Of a stretch of 64,000 nt of DNA, positions 18,859 through 28,326 are shown piece after piece. This DNA comes from CAAGNP01 sp045595965 (GTDB lineage: Bacteria > Bacteroidota > Bacteroidia > Bacteroidales > UBA932): contig JAZOBN010000008.1 in assembly GCA_045595965.1 (NCBI GenBank), positions 113,371 through 177,370 on the forward strand, written 5' to 3'. The position numbers and the translations under genes are program-made. The first letter of the stretch is position 1; the number at the start of each line of letters is the position of its first letter. The notes beneath the pieces are model-generated. The model made no database searches. It was not told where the DNA came from and saw nothing but the letters and a program-made list of their open reading frames with translations.

Positions 18859-20016
18859 CTATTTCTTAAAATCGTCAGAATAGTAAGCTTTTGCGAGATC
18901 TCTCTGGTTGTATCTCATACCCATCACCTGACCGTAAGCACCTGCCGAACGGATTGCAATAATATCACCTCTGCTGGTCTCTGGCAACAAAACTTTCTTA
19001 TCCCAGAAGTCACTTGATTCGCAAACAGGCCCAACAACATCATATCTCATCTTTCTCCCTGTAGATGTAAGGTTTTCAATCTTATGGTGAGCATGATAAA
19101 GGGCAGGTCTGATAAGGTCATTCATACCGGCATCAAGAATTGCAAACTTGATCCCTTTTCCTTTCTTCACATAAAGGACACGTGAGATCAAAGAGCCGCA
19201 TTGAGCCACGATAGCACGACCTGGTTCGAAGTGGACAGATTGGCCTGGACGGACAATAAGGTTTTTGTTTATGATTGAGAAATACTCCTCGAAATTTGCA
19301 ATAGGATTGCCCATCGGATCTTGATAATCTACACCCAGGCCACCACCAAGGTCAAGGCTCTCCACAAGTACTCCTCTGTCAAGGAACCATTTCTGAAGCA
19401 CCTCTACCCTTTCGCAAAGGGTCTTGAACACACCAAGTTCGGTAATTTGTGAACCGATATGGAAGTGAAGTCCGATCAGTTCAAGGTGATCTGAAGTCTG
19501 TACCAGGTTAAGCACATCTTCAAACATCCATGGAGAGATACCGAACTTGTCCTCTTTCTTTCCTGTGCTGATGTATTTGTGGGTATGAGCATCAATATCG
19601 GGATTTACCCTGATAGAGATATGAGCCACTTTGTTCATTGATTTTGCCAACTCTCCGATAACTGCAATTTCCGGAATGGACTCACAATTGAAAGCATAGA
19701 TACCGGCTTTAAGTGCAGCCTTAATCTCCTTATCACTTTTGCCTACACCTGCATAGACGATTTTATCGGGAGAGAAACCATATTTGATAGCAAGCTTAAC
19801 CTCATTACCACTCACACAGTCAACACCGAAACCGGCTTTTCTGATCTCGTCCATGATACGTTTCTCAGCATTTGCCTTCATCGCATAATGGGCAATGTAG
19901 TTATGTTTGTTCAAATGTGAATTATACACGTCAAGAGTCTCTCTAAGGAGATCCATATCGTAGTAATAGAAGGGGGTTTCAATCGAGTTGAAAATTTCAA
20001 TAGGCTCTGTATGCAT
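18859..20016 (-). CDS. lysA: Diaminopimelate decarboxylase
   Basis: 385 aa fold-type III PLP enzyme. HYAMKANAEKRI carries the PLP lysine, GLHFHIGSQ and LGGGLGVDY are conserved phosphate-binding segments, and the cysteine in VCESSDFW comes from the partner active site of the dimer. It makes L-lysine from meso-diaminopimelate, the product of DapF. It is the first gene of a leftward five-gene unit (lysA-ffh-folD-DUF362-ferredoxin) with gaps of 14 bp or less. Confidence 0.95.
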   Translation of the reverse strand: MHTEPIEIFNSIETPFYYYDMDLLRETLDVYNSHLNKHNYIAHYAMKANAEKRIMDEIRKAGFGVDCVSGNEVKLAIKYGFSPDKIVYAGVGKSDKEIKAALKAGIYAFNCESIPEIAVIGELAKSMNKVAHISIRVNPDIDAHTHKYISTGKKEDKFGISPWMFEDVLNLVQTSDHLELIGLHFHIGSQITELGVFKTLCERVEVLQKWFLDRGVLVESLDLGGGLGVDYQDPMGNPIANFEEYFSIINKNLIVRPGQSVHFEPGRAIVAQCGSLISRVLYVKKGKGIKFAILDAGMNDLIRPALYHAHHKIENLTSTGRKMRYDVVGPVCESSDFWDKKVLLPETSRGDIIAIRSAGAYGQVMGMRYNQRDLAKAYYSDDFKK

Positions 20017-20039
20017 AACAATAAATATAAAAATTCACG

Positions 20040-20047
20040 CAAAATTA
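20040..20047 (-). promoter_or_regulatory. -7 promoter element of the lysA operon
   Basis: TAATTTTG on the minus strand fits TAnnTTTG and ends 23 nt before the lysA ATG at 20016. It faces away from the promoter at 20059. Confidence 0.45.
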
Positions 20048-20058
20048 GGAAAAATTGG

Positions 20059-20066
20059 TAATTTTG
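20059..20066 (+). promoter_or_regulatory. -7 promoter element of the nucleotide-sugar dehydrogenase gene
   Basis: TAATTTTG fits TAnnTTTG and leaves a 41-nt leader before ATG 20108. Confidence 0.45.
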
Positions 20067-20107
20067 CGAACACTTAGGCGACAAACTTATAAAAAAGTTG
20101 ATACAGG

Positions 20108-21403
20108 ATGGAATTGTATGAAAGATTGATCAAAAAAGGGGGGAAACTGGCCGTTGTTGGGTTAGGTTATGTAGGTCTCCCCATTGCCCTGGAATTTGCT
20201 AAAAAGCTCTCCGTAATCGGATACGACATCAATGAAAACCGCCTCTCTGACATGAGAAGAGGGATTGATCCATGCGGTGAACTTGACAGCAGCGCCTTCG
20301 ACAACATTGACATACAATTCACTTCGGATATAGAGACACTCCGCCAGGCATCTGTATTCATCATCGCAGTACCTACCCCCATAGACAAATACAACAAACC
20401 CGACCTTGCCCCATTGAAAGGTGCATCGGAGGCTGTCGGCAAGGCTCTCAAAAAGGGGGATTATGTTGTGTACGAATCGACAGTCTATCCAGGTTGTACT
20501 GAAGAGGACTGCATCCCCATCCTCGAGAAATGGAGCGGACTTAAGGGGGGTGAAGATTTCAAATTCGGATACTCTCCAGAGAGGATAAATCCTGGTGAAA
20601 AAGTCCACACCCTTCCCAACACCATCAAGATAGTATCGGGGTGCGATCAGCAGGCACTTGAAAACATTGCCAGAATTTATGAACTTGTCGTCAAACCAGG
20701 TGTACACCGTGCCCCCAACATCAAGGTGGCAGAAGCTGCCAAAATCATTGAGAACACCCAGAGGGATGTAAATATAGCACTGATGAACGAACTCTCAATC
20801 ATTTTTGGGAGGATGGGGATAAACACTTACGATGTTCTGGAAGCTGCCGGAACAAAATGGAATTTCCTGAAATTCTACCCTGGCCTCGTCGGAGGACACT
20901 GCATCGGAGTTGACCCATACTATATGGTTCACAAGGCGAGTGAATTGAAATACCACACCAAGATAATCACTGCCGGCCGGTTCATCAACGACAGCATGGG
21001 TGGTTACATAGGAAAAAAAGTGGTAAAGAAACTTATCTCACTGGGGAAAAGTATTCATGAAGCAAATGTTCTCGTCCTGGGAATCACATTCAAGGAGAAT
21101 GTTTCAGATATCCGCAACACCAAAGTGGCAGACATCGTAAATGAATTGAAGGAGTACAGTTGTAATGTTGATGTCGTTGACCCTTATGCATCTTCCCAAG
21201 AGGTTCTCAACGAATATGGTTTCCCTCTATCATCAGAGATTGGAAAAGGGTATGATGCTGTAGTCGTTGCCGTTGCACACGACCAGTACAAAAATCTAAC
21301 AGAGGATTACTTCCTCTCCATCACCTCTGACAATCCACTCCTTGTCGACATAAAAGGGTTATATAGAAATAAGATTGAAAAAATGGCCTATTGGAGCCTA
21401 TAA
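20108..21403 (+). CDS. Nucleotide-sugar dehydrogenase (UDP-HexNAc 6-dehydrogenase type)
   Basis: 431 aa. The NAD-binding site GLGYVGLPIALEFAKK (from about residue 18), VPTPID, ESTVYPGCTEE and the catalytic cysteine in GGHCIGVDPYY (C265) place it in the UDP-glucose/UDP-N-acetylhexosamine dehydrogenase family. The PTPIDKYNKPDL segment and overall length are closest to WbpO/TviB/WbpA-type enzymes that oxidise UDP-GlcNAc or UDP-GalNAc to the uronic acid. It is followed 18 bp later by a WbpB-like oxidoreductase that would use such a product, so a role in surface polysaccharide precursor synthesis is likely. Exact substrate not determined. Confidence 0.88.
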   Translation: MELYERLIKKGGKLAVVGLGYVGLPIALEFAKKLSVIGYDINENRLSDMRRGIDPCGELDSSAFDNIDIQFTSDIETLRQASVFIIAVPTPIDKYNKPDLAPLKGASEAVGKALKKGDYVVYESTVYPGCTEEDCIPILEKWSGLKGGEDFKFGYSPERINPGEKVHTLPNTIKIVSGCDQQALENIARIYELVVKPGVHRAPNIKVAEAAKIIENTQRDVNIALMNELSIIFGRMGINTYDVLEAAGTKWNFLKFYPGLVGGHCIGVDPYYMVHKASELKYHTKIITAGRFINDSMGGYIGKKVVKKLISLGKSIHEANVLVLGITFKENVSDIRNTKVADIVNELKEYSCNVDVVDPYASSQEVLNEYGFPLSSEIGKGYDAVVVAVAHDQYKNLTEDYFLSITSDNPLLVDIKGLYRNKIEKMAYWSL

Positions 21404-21421
21404 GCCTATAACAGAATATCT

Positions 21422-22402
21422 ATGAAGAGTTACAATTTTGCATTGATTGGTGCGGCCGGATACATTGCCCCAAGACACTTAAAAGCAATTAAAGACACTG
21501 GAAATGAACTCATTGCAGCATACGACCGCTTCGACAGTGTTGGGAGATTGGACAGTTTTTTCCCAAAATGCAATTTCTTTGTAGAGAATGAACAGTTCGA
21601 CAGATACTGCTCCAAGAGGATGCACAGTGATTCCCCCATTGATTGGGTTTCGATATGCACCCCGAACCACACCCATGATGCCTTCATCAGATACGGATTG
21701 AGATTGGGATGTGATGTCATCTGTGAAAAACCTGTTGTATTGAATCCTCACAATCTTGATGCCCTCATCAAATATGAAAATGAGACAGGCCATAAGGCTT
21801 ACAACATCCTACAGCTCAGACTTCACGACTCCATTGCAGCACTGAAGAGGAAAATCGAAGAGGGTCCCCAGGATAAGATATACGATGTCGATCTGACATA
21901 TATAACATCCCGCGGCAACTGGTACTATACCTCATGGAAAGGGGATGAATCCAAGAGCGGTGGTGTAGCAACAAATATCGGTGTACACTTCTACGATATG
22001 CTCCAGTGGATATTCGGCGAAGTGAAACAGAATATCGTCCACGTCAAGAGTTTTGACCGGGTGGCAGGATACCTCGAACTCAAAAGGGCAAGAGTCCGCT
22101 ATTTCCTGAGCATCAACGCAGACAATCTTCCAGAAAATGCCGTTGAAGGGGAGAAAAGGACATACCGTACACTAAGCATCGACGGCTCTGAATTTGAATT
22201 CAGTGAGGGGTTCACAGAACTTCACACTTTGAGTTATCAGAAAATTCTAAGTGGCGAAGGTTTCAGAATCAGCGAAGCCAGAAACTGCATACAAATAGTG
22301 AGTGATATCCGCCATGCCACACCTATTGGTCTTAAAGGAGATTATCACCCACTAGCTAAACTGCCTCTTGCAAGGCACCCGTTTGAAACGGGGTTATTCT
22401 GA
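21422..22402 (+). CDS. Gfo/Idh/MocA-family oxidoreductase, WbpB-like
   Basis: 326 aa. A Rossmann N-terminus (FALIGAAGYIAPRHLKAI) is followed by the family EKP motif (residues 102-104, in DVICEKPVVLNP) and a C-terminal alpha/beta domain with GGVATNIGVHFYDMLQWIFG. It resembles WbpB, which oxidises C3 of UDP-N-acetylglucosaminuronate. The dehydrogenase just upstream would supply that substrate. The aminotransferase, acetyltransferase and epimerase of a full WbpA-E-D-I pathway are absent here. The last 9 bp overlap the convergent DUF4301 gene. Confidence 0.82.
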   Translation: MKSYNFALIGAAGYIAPRHLKAIKDTGNELIAAYDRFDSVGRLDSFFPKCNFFVENEQFDRYCSKRMHSDSPIDWVSICTPNHTHDAFIRYGLRLGCDVICEKPVVLNPHNLDALIKYENETGHKAYNILQLRLHDSIAALKRKIEEGPQDKIYDVDLTYITSRGNWYYTSWKGDESKSGGVATNIGVHFYDMLQWIFGEVKQNIVHVKSFDRVAGYLELKRARVRYFLSINADNLPENAVEGEKRTYRTLSIDGSEFEFSEGFTELHTLSYQKILSGEGFRISEARNCIQIVSDIRHATPIGLKGDYHPLAKLPLARHPFETGLF

Positions 22403-23827
22403 TGCGTGTTCTTTGCGCAAAAGATCAAGAACTGTTTTCACAGGATTAAAAGTAATTAGAGGAACCTCTACGAAAAGGGTGTTCCAGTTACTCATTGACC
22501 CATTCCACAAACCGGGCAACTCCTGTGCTTTAAGGGTTCTTCCCTGATAACTCTTGGAACTTATGAATCCTGTTGCCGGATCAGTATATTTCATCAAATC
22601 AAATTTGTCCCCTTTATAATCTACATAAGAGCATACCAGATCCACAGGATTGAAGTGTGTGGCCTCTTTCACCAATGCCTCAACAGCGGCATCCTTGGTA
22701 TTCAATTGTGCACCCTCAAGAATCTGAAGAGATGTTGAGCCATCAGAGTCATAGACAACATAAGGGCCGCCACCAGGTTCCCCCTCATTTTTAACCATGC
22801 CGCAAACCCTTACAGGACGGTTCAATTTACCTCTCAGATATTCACAACGTCTCTCGGCCGGGAGATTCTCAGGCAATTTAACACAGAATGTATCATCAAG
22901 GAACTTCTCAATTTCATCACAAAGATCCTTGCAGCACCCTTGGCATTCATCCATCTTGCGAAGGTAACCGAACACTTTGCCCTGAACATCCAACAAAGTA
23001 CCGATCAATATCTTCTTCCAGTTTACAGTCTCTTCAATCAAAGACTCTTTCACCACATTATCAATATTCTTCACAACAACAACATCCCCTATTGTATCGT
23101 TAAGATTGCTTAGCAGAGCACCATGTCCGCCGGGGCGGAAAAGGGGTTTTCCATCCTCTTTCAGGAATGGTGTGTTATCCTCGTTGACTGCTATCATATC
23201 TGTCTCAGATTTTTGGGTAGAGAAAGAGATATGGTATATGCACCCGAATCTCTCCTCATATTTTGCCTTCACACTATCCAGAAGAGAGATAAATCCATCC
23301 ATATGCTCCGGAGATACGGTAAAATGCATCTTCACGACGTCAGAACCTTGGGTTTTGGCATACAATGCCCCCTCAACCAGATGCTCTTCAAATGCGGTTC
23401 TCACCTCTTGCGGATAACTGTGGAACAACAACTGTCCTTTAGGTTTCGCACCATAATTGAGCCCTTTATTTGTCAGCACAAACTCAAGAACCTCTTTATC
23501 ACTTTTTCCTGCAAATTTTTCCCCATCATAAAATGGGAATTTCTCAACATTTGCAAGGAATTTACCAGCTGGTGAGTTGGCACTCACTTCTGATCCGTTT
23601 TCCAGCATCTCCTTTGCTTCAAACAAATCCTTGAACATTCTCGAAGCTGCACCTGATGCAGGGACAAACTTCACAATAGATCCTCCGAAAGAGTTGCATT
23701 TCTCCAATGCTTCTCTCTTCTGTTCATCATTAAGGACACGAATCCCCCTTTGTGGGGTTGCTGCGGAGATTACTTTCAAAAAAGGGAACCCCTTTTTATA
23801 ATTTTCGAGCTGTTGTTCTATAGTCAT
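22394..23827 (-). CDS. DUF4301 family protein
   Basis: 477 aa. The sequence matches the Bacteroidota family DUF4301: an N-terminal KFVPASGAASRMFKDLFEAKE segment (about residues 52-72), PLFRPGGHGALLSNLND in the middle and VRVCGMVKNEGEPGGGPYVVYDSDG towards the end. The GHGALL and EPGGGPY segments look like nucleotidyltransferase/pyrophosphorylase-like loops, but I cannot assign a reaction. It is soluble with no signal peptide. It stands alone, convergent with the WbpB-like gene and divergent from the fimbrial cluster. Confidence 0.8.
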   Translation of the reverse strand: MTIEQQLENYKKGFPFLKVISAATPQRGIRVLNDEQKREALEKCNSFGGSIVKFVPASGAASRMFKDLFEAKEMLENGSEVSANSPAGKFLANVEKFPFYDGEKFAGKSDKEVLEFVLTNKGLNYGAKPKGQLLFHSYPQEVRTAFEEHLVEGALYAKTQGSDVVKMHFTVSPEHMDGFISLLDSVKAKYEERFGCIYHISFSTQKSETDMIAVNEDNTPFLKEDGKPLFRPGGHGALLSNLNDTIGDVVVVKNIDNVVKESLIEETVNWKKILIGTLLDVQGKVFGYLRKMDECQGCCKDLCDEIEKFLDDTFCVKLPENLPAERRCEYLRGKLNRPVRVCGMVKNEGEPGGGPYVVYDSDGSTSLQILEGAQLNTKDAAVEALVKEATHFNPVDLVCSYVDYKGDKFDLMKYTDPATGFISSKSYQGRTLKAQELPGLWNGSMSNWNTLFVEVPLITFNPVKTVLDLLRKEHASE

Positions 23828-23989
23828 ATCTTCCGATTTTATAATTGATTCTGTAAAGTTATTGCAAAAAAAAGATATTCGAAAAAAAAATCATTTTTTA
23901 GATTTCAGCTTTTCTCCCACCTCTGCAAAAAAATTGTGATTCTGTCACTTCAGTTCATCTCCAGCAACTTTCCTTTGCAGAAAAAAAAG

Positions 23990-24559
23990 ATGAGCACAAA
24001 AATTCGGACAACACTTCTGATCTTAGCATTTCTCCTCCTTTCGGCTGCCCTTTATGGGAAGGGGAACAACAATGTCGCCATAGGTTCCAACCTTATGGGA
24101 TATCTCAATTTTGCCACATTTAATGGGGATTTAGGAATCGGGATAAGCAGGCATTGGAGTATCCATCTCAATGGGAAATACAACCCTTTCAACTGGCACA
24201 CCGCAAATCAATATCTTCAGAACAAACAACTCTCATTTGCCTGTGGTGCCAGATATTGGAATTGGTATCAGTTTTCGGGATGGTATTGGGGAGGAAAGGT
24301 AAGGTACTGCATATACAATAGCGGTGGGATTATTTCCCCAAGGACGGAGGAGGGGGATGCTTTGGGAGGAAGTTTGGAGTTCGGTTATCAACTTCTCCTC
24401 TCAAGACATATTAATATGGAGTTCGGTGCGGGAATCTGGGGTGGTTGGAAAAAATACAGACATTACGATGCTCCCAGATGCGGAAAGTTCATCGGCCAAG
24501 GGGAGAAATTTTTCATTGCCCCAGACAACATTTCAATATCGGTAATATATAATTTCTAA
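23990..24559 (+). CDS. DUF3575 outer-membrane protein of the fimbrial cluster
   Basis: 189 aa from ATG 23990, which gives a clean signal peptide (RTTLLILAFLLLSAALYGKG). A GTG at 23936 is also in frame but would put 18 polar residues before the signal. The mature part is rich in aromatic, glycine and alternating residues (FNGDLGIGISRHWSIHLNGKY, WYWGGKVRYCIYN) and ends in YNF, as expected of a small outer-membrane beta-barrel. DUF3575 genes commonly open FimA/Mfa fimbrial clusters in Bacteroidales. Eight consecutive A residues lie directly before the start codon. Confidence 0.75.
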   Translation: MSTKIRTTLLILAFLLLSAALYGKGNNNVAIGSNLMGYLNFATFNGDLGIGISRHWSIHLNGKYNPFNWHTANQYLQNKQLSFACGARYWNWYQFSGWYWGGKVRYCIYNSGGIISPRTEEGDALGGSLEFGYQLLLSRHINMEFGAGIWGGWKKYRHYDAPRCGKFIGQGEKFFIAPDNISISVIYNF

Positions 24560-24569
24560 CAAATCAGGT

Positions 24570-26477
24570 ATGACACGAGAATGTATTATGGTTATTGCTG
24601 CCCTTATTGTCATAAGCTGCAGCACCACTAAAAAAATTGAGGCTATCCGCTCTTCAGGGGTAAAACCCGAAATTGCAGTCTCTGACGGCTTTGATAAAGA
24701 GACAGAAACCAGAATTATGACATCGGAATACTCTGACACCCTGACTGTCACCGGGCTGGATGGAGAGAGGCTGAATTTGATGAAGACAGTCACAGATTCT
24801 GCCGGAAACACCTATGCACATGAATCTCTCGATGGTGTGGTGGTAACTGCAAGATTTAAGAATATCGCCGAAAGGGGTGGCAAAATAGATCTGTCATTCA
24901 ACATAACTATACCAAAGTCTCTGCAAGATCCCTCCTGGCAACTCAGATTTACCCCAAGGATGAAAATTCTGGAGGATACAATCGATCTGGAGTGCATATA
25001 TGTCACCGGCAATGAATACCATTTGAGCCAAAAGAGAGGATATGACCTCTACTCCCGTTTTCTCTCATCAATAATAACAGACAGCACGCTCCTCAGATAC
25101 AGCCATCTGATTGAGATTTTCTCGAAAAGGAACTTGTCAGAAACCTCAGAGATCTCACTGCAGGAGATCCTCAACCATTACCGCAAATCTGGAAAAATAT
25201 CATTGAACAACCACCGTCAAAGCAAGAGTGAAAAAATGTACAAGAAAATGGTCAGGAACCCGTACACGACAGATATCATCAGGCTTGACACAGTGTTGGC
25301 CACCTCATCAGACATTGTTTACTGCTACACCCAGACAATCCGGGCAAAGGCAAATCTCAAGAAGGTGGATGTAGCTATAAGAGGGGGTGTTTACAAGGAT
25401 GGGGAGAGACTTTACATGATCCCAGACAGCAAACCCATCACTTTCTACATCTCAAGTGTATCCTCATTTGCCGAAGATATTACCAGATATGTAAAACAGG
25501 TGGTTGAAAGGAGGGTACAGGCTAACACACAGGCCTATATCGATTTTGAACAGGGGAGATCTGTCATCAACCCATTACTATATGAAAACGAGCACGAACT
25601 CTGGAGGATTTCGGAAAACATTGCAAGTTTTCTGAATAATGACACCTACGACATTGACAGCCTTATCATCACTGCCTCATGTTCTCCAGAGGGGAATTAT
25701 CTCCTTAACAAGCAACTCGCTTATGAACGGGCTATTTCCATCAGAGATTACTTCAAGGAATATGCCCGAAGATATGCCGATTCATTGAACAGAACAAACA
25801 ACAGCACAATAACTATTGACTTGGAGAGAGGTCGAGACAACGGAGAGAAGATTCCCAGAATTGTCCCAGATTTCTCGTTCAAAATCAAATCGATAGCAGA
25901 GAATTGGGAGAAGCTCAAAGATATGGTGGCCAATGACTCTCTTGTGAAAGAGAAAGAGAGGATACTTGCAATTATTGATGATGATATCCCATACGACAGG
26001 AAGGAGTATCTATTGAGGCAATGTGATGACTATGAGTATATCAGATCGGTGTTATACCCATATCTCAGGAGTGTCAGGTTTGATTTCCACCTCCATCGCA
26101 AAGGGATGGTAAAAGACACCATACACACCACAACCGTAGATAAAGTTTACACATCAGGAGTTCTGGCACTCAAAGAGAGGGAGTACAAAAAGGCCCTTGA
26201 TATACTCAAACCTTATAAAGACATAAATACAGCTATCGCCTATCTGAGTCTCGACTACAACGCATCTGCCAAAGCAATCCTTGAAGGGCTTGAAGAATCG
26301 GCGAAGAGGGACTATATGCTGGCATTGGTTCATGCCAGGACAGGGGATGAACAGAGAGCTGTACAATTCTACCTCAACAGTATCGGAAAAGATCCGGCAA
26401 TGAGATTCAGAGGGAACCTAGACCCGGAAATCAGCGCATTATCTAAAAAATACAATATTAACGGTTACATAAATTAA
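24570..26477 (+). CDS. Fimbrial-cluster lipoprotein with OmpA-like region (DUF3868-type)
   Basis: 635 aa. The N-terminus MTRECIMVIAALIVISC is a lipoprotein signal with Cys17 as the lipidation site. The first half is a beta-rich region of the kind annotated DUF3868 in fimbrial loci. A segment near residue 370 (LIITASCSPEGNYLLNKQLAYERAISI) resembles an OmpA-like peptidoglycan-binding domain. The C-terminal 120 residues look like tetratricopeptide-type helices (ALKEREYKKALDILKPY). It probably anchors the fimbrial machinery in the outer membrane or periplasm; this is inferred from context. It follows the DUF3575 gene by 10 bp. Confidence 0.65.
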   Translation: MTRECIMVIAALIVISCSTTKKIEAIRSSGVKPEIAVSDGFDKETETRIMTSEYSDTLTVTGLDGERLNLMKTVTDSAGNTYAHESLDGVVVTARFKNIAERGGKIDLSFNITIPKSLQDPSWQLRFTPRMKILEDTIDLECIYVTGNEYHLSQKRGYDLYSRFLSSIITDSTLLRYSHLIEIFSKRNLSETSEISLQEILNHYRKSGKISLNNHRQSKSEKMYKKMVRNPYTTDIIRLDTVLATSSDIVYCYTQTIRAKANLKKVDVAIRGGVYKDGERLYMIPDSKPITFYISSVSSFAEDITRYVKQVVERRVQANTQAYIDFEQGRSVINPLLYENEHELWRISENIASFLNNDTYDIDSLIITASCSPEGNYLLNKQLAYERAISIRDYFKEYARRYADSLNRTNNSTITIDLERGRDNGEKIPRIVPDFSFKIKSIAENWEKLKDMVANDSLVKEKERILAIIDDDIPYDRKEYLLRQCDDYEYIRSVLYPYLRSVRFDFHLHRKGMVKDTIHTTTVDKVYTSGVLALKEREYKKALDILKPYKDINTAIAYLSLDYNASAKAILEGLEESAKRDYMLALVHARTGDEQRAVQFYLNSIGKDPAMRFRGNLDPEISALSKKYNINGYIN

Positions 26478-26482
26478 ACATC

Positions 26483-27535
26483 ATGAAAATCAACAAATTA
26501 TGCAGCACATTGTTTTGTGTTGCCGTCATTGCTGCATCCTGCAGCAAACCAGATTGCCCCTGCGACAGTAATGAGAATCAGAGTGCTGTACTATCTCTGA
26601 ATATTGATTCTGAGATAACAAAAAGCACTGTAGTACAGAGTTCTGCAGAGGAGAATAAAATAAACAGTGTAGATATATTCATCTTCCGAAACACATCCCC
26701 CACTTCTGAAGATTACCAGAAGCTGGAGACCTACAAAAGGGTCATATCACCCCAGAACGGCTCTGTAGAGGTATCTACCACAACGGGGCCAAAAACTATA
26801 TGTGTATTGATAAATGATCACGGTTCCAATTTTACCGGAGTCACAACTCTGGAGAAGTTCAGGAAGATTGTAACAAAACTGCAGAGTGAAAAGCTCTCTG
26901 GCTTTACAATGTATGGAGAGGCCAACGCCACACTCGGAACCGAATCATCTGTAGCTATTACCGTACAGAGATTCATCTCGAAAATTGAACTCAAATCGGT
27001 AAGTACAAAGTTCTCAGGAACCCCATACAGCGGTATGTCTCTGACCAACTGCAAATTGTTCCTGGTAAATGCCCATGGGGATAAAATTGTCTACAACAAC
27101 ACCCCTACCGCTAACCCAACCATTATGAATTACAAAAAACTTGTCGGAGAGGATGTAAATGGTTGTGCTGAAGAGGAACTTCTGGCAGAGATTCTCTCTG
27201 TTGGAATTACAGACGTACCTATTACTACATCACACTGTTTCTATACATATTCCAATATCACCGACAATATTGAGGAATCGACCAAGCTTGTCCTTCAGGG
27301 TGACCTCGATGGTGTAACATACTACTACCCTATCCCCATCAATCAGAAAGGGTACGGTCTGGATGATAGCGGCACGGATGGAGGTGTGGGGAGAAATACC
27401 CACTACAGTTATGGGATAGTTGTCACCAGACCCGGATCCCTTGATCCTAACATACCTCTTATCCCCGGAACACTGGAACTCTCTTTAAGTGTGACCGACT
27501 GGGTAGTAGTACCGACATTTGAAAAAACATTTTAA
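26483..27535 (+). CDS. Fimbrillin-family (FimA/Mfa1-like) lipoprotein
   Basis: 350 aa. A lipoprotein signal ends at Cys20 (VIAASCSKP). The mature protein is beta-rich, with SVDIFIFRN near residue 65 and a terminal strand LELSLSVTDWVVVPTFEKTF typical of Bacteroidales fimbrillins, which polymerise by strand exchange after cleavage of an N-terminal segment. It is placed between the OmpA-like lipoprotein (5 bp) and the FimB/Mfa2-type gene (5 bp), where the major stalk subunit is normally encoded. Subunit rank (major or accessory) is inferred from position. Confidence 0.8.
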   Translation: MKINKLCSTLFCVAVIAASCSKPDCPCDSNENQSAVLSLNIDSEITKSTVVQSSAEENKINSVDIFIFRNTSPTSEDYQKLETYKRVISPQNGSVEVSTTTGPKTICVLINDHGSNFTGVTTLEKFRKIVTKLQSEKLSGFTMYGEANATLGTESSVAITVQRFISKIELKSVSTKFSGTPYSGMSLTNCKLFLVNAHGDKIVYNNTPTANPTIMNYKKLVGEDVNGCAEEELLAEILSVGITDVPITTSHCFYTYSNITDNIEESTKLVLQGDLDGVTYYYPIPINQKGYGLDDSGTDGGVGRNTHYSYGIVVTRPGSLDPNIPLIPGTLELSLSVTDWVVVPTFEKTF

Positions 27536-27540
27536 CCATT

Positions 27541-28317
27541 ATGAAATACCTGTTGTTCACAGCAACTGCCATCTCACTTCTCCTCTCATCCTGTTCGATT
27601 AAAGAGCAAAGGGATCAGTGTCCCACATGGATAACATTTGATTTCAGAGGTGACTCGACAAGGGTTTGGAATATCCATTACATTCTGGGATATGGGAATG
27701 GTGCAGTAATCCACGACACCATCCCCTCTGAACACACAGACTCCCTTTATGAGATTGCAGTCCCCAGAGGGGAGGTAAATATTGGGATATTCGCCAATAT
27801 CAGATCCATGCTCTACGCCAACGGTTTTGTCACACCTGCCGGCAATTGTGCTGATACACTTTACACCCAATTTACAAATACTTCATTCATGAATGATTAT
27901 GACACATTGGAAGTATCTCTGCACAAGGACTATATAGCTACATACATAAAGGTCATGGAGTACCCGCCTGAACGTGGTATGGAGTTGAAAATCACCTCTT
28001 CATCCATTGGAAGGGAACTGGATGGCAGTATCATATCCGGGAATTTCATCCACTCTCCATCACCCTATCACACTCCTACAACAGAAGAGCCATATTACTG
28101 TTATTACTCCCAGATTACCCGACAGGGGAAAAATGACCTCACACTCAATTTGTCTGGATTTACCATTGAGATGGAGGGGATCCTTCAGGAAAATGGCATT
28201 GATATGGATGCCCCATCTCTCAAAGACCTCTACCTAACCATTGATTATTCAAAACTTACACTCACAATATCTGTAAAGGGTTTTGAGAGCAAAGAGTATA
28301 TCGAAATCATATTATAA
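27541..28317 (+). CDS. FimB/Mfa2-family fimbrial anchor/length-control subunit
   Basis: 258 aa. The lipoprotein signal ends at Cys18 (LLLSSCSIKEQRDQCPTWITFDF); the second Cys/Pro pair followed by an aromatic beta strand is a hallmark of FimB/Mfa2 proteins. Family members cap the base of the fimbria, anchor it to the outer membrane and limit its length. The spacing to neighbours is 5 and 9 bp, so it is in the same transcript as the fimbrillin gene. Confidence 0.8.
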   Translation: MKYLLFTATAISLLLSSCSIKEQRDQCPTWITFDFRGDSTRVWNIHYILGYGNGAVIHDTIPSEHTDSLYEIAVPRGEVNIGIFANIRSMLYANGFVTPAGNCADTLYTQFTNTSFMNDYDTLEVSLHKDYIATYIKVMEYPPERGMELKITSSSIGRELDGSIISGNFIHSPSPYHTPTTEEPYYCYYSQITRQGKNDLTLNLSGFTIEMEGILQENGIDMDAPSLKDLYLTIDYSKLTLTISVKGFESKEYIEIIL

Positions 28318-28326
28318 ACTGATCAC

